From the NCBI RefSeq assembly GCF_030272615.1, contig NC_081410.1, forward strand, positions 113,339,933-113,403,932: a DNA stretch of 64,000 nt, read 5' to 3'. This DNA comes from Cryptomeria japonica (taxonomy: Eukaryota; Streptophyta; Pinopsida; Cupressales; Cupressaceae). This document shows positions 57,511-64,000 of this stretch, in pieces. A program made the position numbers and the translations under genes. Positions within the stretch are counted from its first letter, which is position 1. Each line of letters opens with the position of its first letter. The notes beneath the pieces are model-generated. The model was not told the origin of the DNA and made no database searches. It saw only the letters and a list, made by a program, of their open reading frames with translations.

Positions 57511-57817
57511 TTTGACACATACCAAATGTATTTTACCATGTACTCTCATGTCACAGACCCAAATTTCTTTAATGAATCACATAGTTCTTCTCATGTGGAT
57601 TTAGCTTGTCACTGGTTCTTCTACCATAATCACATGGTTCTTCTCCCCCTTTGACAAAAATGCCAAATTGAAAGTAAAATATGCAATGTAAAACTTCATT
57701 GTTCAACATCAACAACCTGCAACTTGATACTCCCCCTGTGGAATAACTCCACTCCTACATCAATCCTATTGTAAAATTTTGCAAGTAGCTCCGAGACTAA
57801 TGTAATCTGCATCGTAC

Positions 57818-58390
57818 TCAAATTACCTCATGAAGGGGTACAACCCATAGCTGAATTCTAAGATACTCAAAAGTAGTCTTAGGAAGAGGTTTAGTAAAGA
57901 TATCTGCAAGCTGCTCCTTGGTAGAAACATGATCCAAGATCACATCTTTACTTTGCACCTTTCCCCTCAAGAAATGATACTTCAATTCAATATTCTTGGT
58001 TTGTGCATGCAAGATAGGGTTCTTTGAAATATTTATGGCACTGGTATTGTCACATAAGATATTTACAGGTTCCCTAAACTTCATCTTGAAACCTTCTAAA
58101 ATGTGCCTCATCCGGATAGCCTGGGTACAATTCATATAAGCTACAACATACTTAGCTTCATTAGTAGATTGTGAAGTAAAACTTTGCTTCTTGCTACTCC
58201 ATAAAACAATTCTTCCTCCTAGAAAGAATGCTCCACTGGTTATTCTTTTCTTATCATCAACATTACTTGCCTAATCTGCATCTGTGTACACCTTCAAGTC
58301 AAAGTTTCCCTCATATGGATACCATAATCCATAGTCAAAAATACCTTTCAAATATCTAAATATCCTCTTGGTTGCTATCAAATATGTTTC
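57818..58390 (-). pseudogene. Copia RNase H domain
   Basis: The C-terminal part reads MRHILEGFKMKF, VNILCDNTSAINISKNPI, KNIELKYHFLRGKVQ and VSTKEQLADIFTKPLP, the standard Copia RNase H end. The upstream part, with SKQSFTSQSTNEAKYV-like sequence near 58150-58190, is in the same region but interrupted. It degraded the RNA strand after reverse transcription when intact. It ends just past the window's RT remnant, with the polypurine tract about 170 bp downstream. Confidence 0.85.
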
Positions 58391-59290
58391 CTTCAGATTC
58401 TTCTAAAATCTAGCAACTAGACCAACTGCATGAGCTATATTTGATCTGTTGTGAACAACATAGTGCAATTTACAATCATTGACCTGTACTCCTTCTCATC
58501 AATAGATGTGGCCTCATCTTCCTTAGACAACATACAACCTGTAACCATTGGTGTCACAACCGGTTTACAATCACTCATATCAAATGCCTTTAATACCTCC
58601 TTCATATACTTAGATTGTGTAATGAAAATACCACTCGTCATTTGTTGTATTTGCAAACCTATGAATTTTTTTATCTCTCCAACTAGAGACATTTTAAACT
58701 CACTTTTCATCATTTGCAAAGTCATTGCTCATGTAATCATTCCCTCCAAATATGATATCATCTACAAACACTTCACTAACCAGTATCTTATCTCCTTCAT
58801 ATTTGAGATATATGTTGCTATCTTCATTGGTTCTCTGAAAAACCTATTTTCATCAGGTGTGAATGAAGCCTTTCATACCATACTCTCGGTGCTTTCATTA
58901 ATCCATATAATGCTTTATGCAACTTACATACCATGTCTTTCTCATCAGTCAGAGCATAACCATCTGACTTCTCAATGTATACTTCTTCTAGTATTCCATT
59001 CAAAAATGTTGACTTTACATCCATCTGGTATACTTCAAATCCCTTGTGTGTTGTAAATGCAAGTAAAGTTCTGATACCTTCCAATCTAGCCATAGGTGCA
59101 AAAGTATCTCCATAATATTCTCCATCTTCTTATGCATAACCTTTGCAAACCAATCTAGCTTTGTTGTGAACTACATCACCATCTTCATTCAACTTGTTCT
59201 TGAAAACCCACTTAGTACCTATCACTTTTTTATTTACCGGTCGGGGTAGTAGGGTCCAAGTGTTATTCTTCTCAATTTGTTCAAGCTCCT
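58391..59290 (-). pseudogene. Copia reverse transcriptase (RVT_2), broken
   Basis: Minus-strand blocks in order are NNTWTLLPRPVNKKVIGTKW and ARLVCKGYA (to about 59130), FEVYQMDVKSTFLNG (motif A, Asp kept), CKLHKALYGLMKAPRVWYE, EVFVDDIIFGGND (motif C, FVDD in place of YVDD), and KSEFKMSLVGEIKKFIGLQI with ITQSKYMKEVLKAF. Frame changes occur near 58820 and 58735, and stops at about 59130 and 58435. Reverse transcription would have been primed from the tRNA site at 61976. The motif C Tyr to Phe change is tolerated in some reverse transcriptases, but the frame damage is decisive. Confidence 0.85.
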
Positions 59291-60450
59291 CCTCCATAGC
59301 TTTAACCTAATGATCAGCTCTAAATTCTTCCTTAGTAGTTCTAGGCTCAATAGTGGAGATCATGCAAGAATTCTCTCTGATTCTTCTTCTGGTTAATAAT
59401 TCAACATCCTTATCTCCAATAATCTGTTCAGGATTGTGATTGAGTCTTGCATACCTCAAAATAACATGATATTTATCTTTAGGTTCTTCTTCATCATTAT
59501 CATCATCTTTTGAATCTACCTGTTCTGGTTGAACTGGTACAACAACATTCTCCTTACCGGTTTCAGGTTTCATAGGTTCTGGTCCCGAAAACAAAATGCA
59601 AGGATCTTAATCCTTTTTCTCCACACTAGTTTCCCCTGAGACTTCAGGATACTCATCCACTCTAACATCAACACTCTCAATGATTCTTCGTGTCTGGTTG
59701 TTATAACAATTGTAGGCCTTACTCTTGGTGGAATAACCAAGAAATATACCTTTATCACTTTTAGCCAAAAACTTGCTAACATAGTCACCTCTCTTAAAAA
59801 AATATTTGCTGCCAAATATCTTGAAATAACTAACGTTAGGTGATCTACCATAAAAGTATTCATAAGGAGTCTTGTCCTTACCTCTTTTTACCAAAATCTT
59901 GTTCATAGTGTAGACAACTATGTTGACAGCTTCTCTCCAAATAGTTTTTGCTACACCTCCTTGTATTAGTATCATCGTAGAAGCTTCAACAACTGACCGA
60001 TTGTTTCTCTTTGCAATACCATTCTGTTGTGGTGTCCTCGGTGTAGAAAGTTGTCATTTGATACCATTCTCTTCACAATATCTAGTGAATTCTTCAGAAT
60101 GAATTCTCTTCCTTGATCAGTCCTGAAACACTTTATTTTCTTACTACTCACCTTTTCAGCTAAGGCTCTAAATTCCTTGAACTTACTAAATGCCTCTATT
60201 TTATCCTTCAAGAATGCTACCCACATCAATCTTGAGTAATCATCAGTGAAGATCATGAAATATCTATCACCTTAAATACTTTTAGTCCTTATTGGTCCAC
60301 AGAGGTCTGTATGAACCAAATCTAACAGATGTTCTGCTGAAAAAGATTTATTCTTGAAAGTTGAGGATGTCATCTTTCCCAACTGACATTCCTTACATAG
60401 AGCACTAACGAGTTTGTCCAACTAATGAAAACCTCTCATTGTCTTTCACT
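59291..60450 (-). pseudogene. Copia integrase, catalytic Glu lost
   Basis: The zinc-binding end is seen as VSALCKECQLGKMTSSTFKN, then HTDLCGPIRTKS. The core has FTDDYSRLMWVAFLKDK (first Asp) and FRTDQGREF (second Asp). The third acidic residue should be the Glu of an NGVVERKNR-type motif, but the sequence reads NGIAKRNNRSVVEAS, with Lys at that place (GAG to AAG would suffice). Downstream are TPYEYFYGRSPNVSYFKIFG and GIFLGYSTKSKAYNCYN, the usual Copia C-terminal region, then an acidic linker (DSKDDDNDEEEPKDKYHV). A frame change near 59990-60060 and stops near 60275 and 60425 add to the damage. The intact enzyme joins element DNA to the chromosome. Confidence 0.87.
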
Positions 60451-60651
60451 TACTCACTTTAACAATGTTATCAAAATTTATATGACAAAATCTCCTATGC
60501 CAGAGCCAACTATCATCTACTTTAGCAATTAAATAGGTGCTGACTTTAGGATTCAGTGAAACAAGTTACCTTTAGTCTTCTTGTCGGTTGCAATCAGTTC
60601 ACCCTTTCTCCCATAGATTTTGCACATACCATTTTTAAACTCCAATGGATA

Positions 60652-61065
60652 TTATATGTCATTGAGTTGAGAAAAACTGAAAAGATTGTTCTCTAGACCT
60701 TCAACCCAGTAGACATCATTTGCACTGCTCTTTCCATTAAGAGAAATAGTTCCCTTACCTTTAACCATGCAGGGTGAGTCATTACCAAATCTTACAACTT
60801 TGGCATCAAATTCCTTCAAAGAAAGAAATTTTCTCCCATCACCAGTCGTGTGATGTGAACAACCACTACCAATGATCCAATCATCAAAATTATCCATTCG
60901 TGAAACTAAAGCCTTCTGATAAGATGTTTCCTCGTTAATGGCTACAAATACAATGTCTTCATTAGCATCACCATCAGATTCCTCATTAGTGATACCACCA
61001 TCAACTACAATAAGATAATATATTTTGCCTTTTCCCTTGTACTTCTTGAATTTCTCTTGCTTGTG
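60652..61065 (-). pseudogene. Copia protease, catalytic Asp lost
   Basis: The active-site signature reads WIIGSGCSHHTTGD, where WIIDSG is expected, so the catalytic Asp is Gly (one A to G change). VRFGNDSPCMVKGKGTI, VYWVEGLENNLFSFSQLNDI and the upstream acidic linker (NEESDGDANEDIVFVAI) are typical. The frame from the gag knuckle through here (60652-61131) is open without stops. That makes the active-site change notable: the sequence is long open, yet the enzyme would be dead. Confidence 0.87.
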
Positions 61066-61919
61066 CTCATTATCACCATTAGGATAGTTAGCAGCTATGT
61101 GTTTAATCTTGTTGCATGCAAAACATTTCAAAGGTAATTTGTACCTCTATATTTACCAGTACCTCTGGGCAACCACTTGGCCAACAATACTTCAAGCTCA
61201 ACCAAACTATCTTAATCATCAACTTCTCTGCTAGATCTAGTTTCATAACTATGAATGACATCTCTAATTTTCCTCATAGATGGGTTAGAAACAAAAGCTC
61301 TAAATGCTGATTCAAATTTCTGAATACTACCATCATAACCATTTAATTCAAAAGCAATAAGCTTACCAATGATAGATTCAAGGGTTACCTTGGTTTGTAA
61401 ATAGATTTCAACTCCTAAATGGTTGCAACTTGGATAGCGTATACCAGTAGCAGGGTTCTTAATACCTTACTAGGTACTATGACATCTTCCACTTTACCAC
61501 CAACACTCTTAATCTCACCAACTGTCTCTTTGATCTTCTGACCATACTGTTGGATATTCTCACCTTCAGCCATCTGCATGTCATCAAACTTTCCTCTTAG
61601 ACTCTCTTCCTTGGAAATATTCACATGTTCATCACCACTATAAATCTCTTCAAGTTTCTCCCATACCTCATATGCAGTCTCCAAACCATGGACATCTACA
61701 TACTCGGCATCAGATAAATAACTGATAATAGCCTTCAGTTCTTTATTATTTTCTTGTTTCTCTTTTTTCTGATCATCAGTCATAATCCCACTAGGTTCAA
61801 CATACTGAGTATTAACATGTTCCCAGTATTGATTTCCAAGACTTGATATAAATTTTCATTCTTTCACTCCATATCCTATAGTTCTCTCTATTAAACTTTG
61901 GACCTTCCTTCTTCATCAT
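61066..61919 (-). pseudogene. Copia gag
   Basis: It starts at Met 61919 (MMKKEGPKFNRENYRIWSER). The core reads NNKELKAIISYLSDAEYVDV, AYEVWEKLEEIYSGD, SLRGKFDDMQMAEGENIQQY and VPSKVLRTLL. After a break come ESAFRAFVSNPSMRKIRDVI and a degraded knuckle CFACNKIKHIAANYP, whose last Cys is Tyr. Stops lie near 61805-61818, 61412 and 61215. It packaged element RNA when intact. The knuckle change and the stops make it a pseudogene. Confidence 0.85.
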
Positions 61920-61975
61920 GATCTACAAGATCTTTACCTCAAGCTATTAGGCTTAGACCTTAGAGGACCTGAGAT

Positions 61976-61987
61976 GCTCTGATACCA
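61976..61987 (-). other. Primer-binding site (initiator Met-tRNA)
   Basis: The minus strand reads TGGTATCAGAGC. The LTR edge is two bases away, at 61990. Confidence 0.93.
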
Positions 61988-62250
61988 ATTGATGGTTTGA
62001 TGAAAGAACAAGGATCCGCTCAACTACTAAGAGGGTGGGGGGGGTGAATTAGTAGGTAGAAAAATGATAAACTTCACCAATCTCAAAATCAAACTTTCAA
62101 AGTAAACTTAGAACTATCAATGCAATATCACTATCAAGATAAAACTATCAGGTTTAAACTAGTTGACTGTTACAACAAATTAACAGTAAACAACTTGAAA
62201 GCCACAAACATCGAAATACTTTTACTGACATAAGTAAAACTTCATTTCAA

Positions 62251-63242
62251 GAACTCACAATGTTGGTTCCCACTTTTTGGTACATCATGATTTTTTGTTG
62301 AAATCATACATTTTTAGAAAATATAATGATTTAATATTGAAGAGGTCCCATTTAAAGTAATTAATTGAAGAGAGTTAGATCAAAGGCTCTTAGATCAAAA
62401 TTTCTTGGATACAACCTCTCTACTTCTAAATCATACTTGCAATGGAGTCTCCTTTGCATCTATTAAATGTTGATAAAAAACCAATTTTACATCAACTTTT
62501 GGGGGGTCAAATAAATTCATTGTAGAAGTTTTGTTTTTTGAAGTATTTAGTCCTTATTATAAGCTTTCCAAATAGTATAATTTTTAATATATTTAATTTC
62601 ATTAATATATTTTTGTTTTATTTCTTATGAATATAGGTTTTTCACAGAACATGAATTTCTTTGTTCAATGCATTAGGAAAAATGGCAAACTAATTCAAAA
62701 AAATTCGGAAAAATATCTATGCCCTAGGTATTGAAGTCTTATTTCTAGTAAAAATAAATAAAATTGAATTTTGATATATATAGAACAAGTTATGTGTTCA
62801 AACATACACCTATATCTATAATATAATTAGTTAGACTTCAAAACTTAATAAAATAAAACAATATTCAACATATCACTATCAAACCAATTAGATGCCCTGG
62901 GTATTGATGTTAAAAACCAAAATTCAAAAGAATTAAGTTTTTTTATGATTTATATAAAAAAAAGTTATGCATTTTAGGATGCACATCACTCTTAAAAAAT
63001 GTTGTTTGGTGTAGAAAACTACTTTTCGAGGGAGATGGAAAAATCAATTAAAATTTATTCAAAAAAATTTGAAAAAATAATATTTAGAATCTACAGACAA
63101 GATGTTACAAATCACTAGTTTACATCATCTCCAAATTATTAATAGTTTAAACGTTATAGGTCTCGAAAAGTGAAGATTTTTAAAAAAATGTTCATCTAAG
63201 TGTCAAAGTTGATCAAAAAGTGGGAACCAGTATTGTGAGTTC
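62251..63242. mobile_element. Small DNA transposon with ~31-bp terminal inverted repeats
   Basis: GAACTCACAATGTTGGTTCC at 62251, continuing CACTTTTTG to about 62281, is repeated inverted at 63212-63242 with about three mismatches. The interior (992 bp in total) is AT-rich without coding potential and contains an internal direct repeat: ATGCCCTAGGTATTGAAGT near 62720 and ATGCCCTGGGTATTGATGT near 62891, each followed by related sequence. It is a non-autonomous, MITE-like element inside the Copia LTR. A target duplication was not clear, so the superfamily is open. Confidence 0.8.
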
Positions 63243-63449
63243 ACCCATAATTATAGAAAACATAACCACGAATACATTAAGTAGTTAAGCATGACTTATC
63301 AAAGTAGATTAAGTAGTTAAGAAAATGAACCATAGAAAATATAACCACAAAAATATTCACCACTTGACACAATATTTGTGACGTGGAAACCCAAATGGGA
63401 AAAACCATGGTGAGATGAGACTCACAAGATAACTTTTTGAACTCTTCTG

Positions 63450-63760
63450 AAGTTTTTCTTGTTAGGAGCCAAGCCTGTTAAAGCTTTTCCAAAAATTCAT
63501 GTTAAGAATAGATCTTGTTAGGGACCACCCGGTTAAGGGATTGACTATAATGCCTTGTTAGAAGGAATACCCTATGAGGAGTAACCTTTGCAAAGGATTT
63601 AAAATCCAATATAATGGACGACGTTGTTAGAGCATTTGAATAGCACCAAGCTTGTTAGAGCTTACCCGATTAGGGGATTTAACTGTTGTAATTGTTAGAA
63701 AACAACAAGAGTTTGCTGATCTATTTGAATAGCACTACACTTGTTTAGATTCTTTTCATG
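63450..63760. repeat. Degenerate TTGTTAG(A/G) repeats within the LTR
   Basis: CTTGTTAGGAGCC, CTTGTTAGGGACCACCCGG, CCTTGTTAGAAGG, GTTGTTAGAGC, CTTGTTAGAGCTTACCCG and ATTGTTAGAAAAC occur at roughly 35-70 bp spacing. Two are followed by (A/C)CCGGTTAAGGGATT or CCCGATTAGGGGATT. The array is part of LTR or leader sequence. Function is unknown. Confidence 0.7.
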
Positions 63761-64000
63761 CTTATATCTGCCTTTACTCAAAATATAGATGCATCATTTG
63801 GTTCGGAAAGTACACACCCAACTGAAACTTTGCCAACTCTGAAACTAAACAACTCATTGACCTTGTAAACAAATCAACTAGGTCAGTAACACAACAAAAA
63901 CCTAATTCATAGAGAGATTACAAACAAGTCGGTTCAAGTATGACCGTTGGATTACATAACAATCTCTACACATCATTAAAAAATCCTTGACCACTCTTGG

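Larger units (their letters stand above)
57640..64000 (-). mobile_element. Copia retrotransposon, near complete, minus strand
   Basis: On the minus strand the order is 5' LTR (from 61990 past the window end), primer site, gag, protease, integrase, RT, RNase H and a polypurine tract near 57640 (TTTGTCAAAGGGGGAGAAG). This protease-integrase-RT order defines Copia. The 3' LTR is not recognisable, being replaced by tandem-duplicated sequence. Catalytic substitutions, stops and frame changes show that it is inactive. Confidence 0.9.
61990..64000 (-). repeat. Copia 5' LTR, partial, with nested element
   Basis: The edge at the primer site reads TGATGG on the plus strand, the complement of a CCATCA end. 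A G-run lies at 62035-62043. The LTR is split by an inverted-repeat element (62251-63242) and continues to the window end without a visible outer border. Without the insert the visible LTR is about 1.0 kb. Confidence 0.7.

Noticed and set aside
58451-59056. 201-codon plus-strand frame
   Set aside because: Antisense shadow of the Copia RT, whose motifs read clearly on the minus strand.

Overview
The window looks like nuclear intergenic DNA of a land plant with a large, repeat-rich genome, most probably a gymnosperm such as a conifer. The grounds are the mix of plant-type elements (tnp2/DUF4218 CACTA, DUF4283-type LINEs with a terminal RNase H, several Copia lineages primed by initiator Met-tRNA), pentatricopeptide (PPR) repeats of the plant organelle RNA-editing type, and the lack of any intact host gene in 64 kb. 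The species call is an inference. I recognise no rRNA or tRNA gene, CRISPR array or prokaryotic feature.

Layout, left to right. 1-543 is a PPR gene fragment on the minus strand. 2055-9925 is a decayed CACTA element on the plus strand, with a tnp2 transposase remnant ending in a very long GAT/GAC-coded aspartate tail, a second element gene and subterminal repeats. 10766-14362 is a minus-strand frame of about 1,200 codons that I cannot name, broken by four in-frame stops and no frameshift. It is preceded at 14660-16440 by an array of about 11 degenerate ~80-bp modules, the most unusual non-coding structure here. 16897-18546 holds direct repeats.

19661-27566 is a long LINE on the plus strand with a private 114-bp duplication over reverse transcriptase motif A. 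A second, 5'-truncated LINE of the same family lies at 28946-32128 on the minus strand, inside one copy of a non-coding repeat family ('R'). Other R copies are at 33897-35010 and 52860-53480. 35351-40272 is a structurally complete LTR retrotransposon on the minus strand, with a perfect 5-bp target duplication, PBS, PPT and a gag-protease frame. It has no integrase, RT or RNase H, and an acidic domain occupies that place.

44065-46606 is a 5' Copia fragment cut inside protease. 46607-51345 is a two-copy duplication of about 2.4 kb with PPR remnants. 55972-57215 is another Copia gag fragment. 57640-64000 is a minus-strand Copia with all domains recognisable but defective: protease Asp to Gly, integrase catalytic Glu to Lys, several stops. 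Its LTR is interrupted by a ~1-kb element with terminal inverted repeats.

No pathway or operon is present. The window is a record of nested insertion, segmental duplication and decay by point mutation. Premature stops in the main LINE are strongly TAG-biased, as expected if G:C to A:T changes in methylated DNA dominated.
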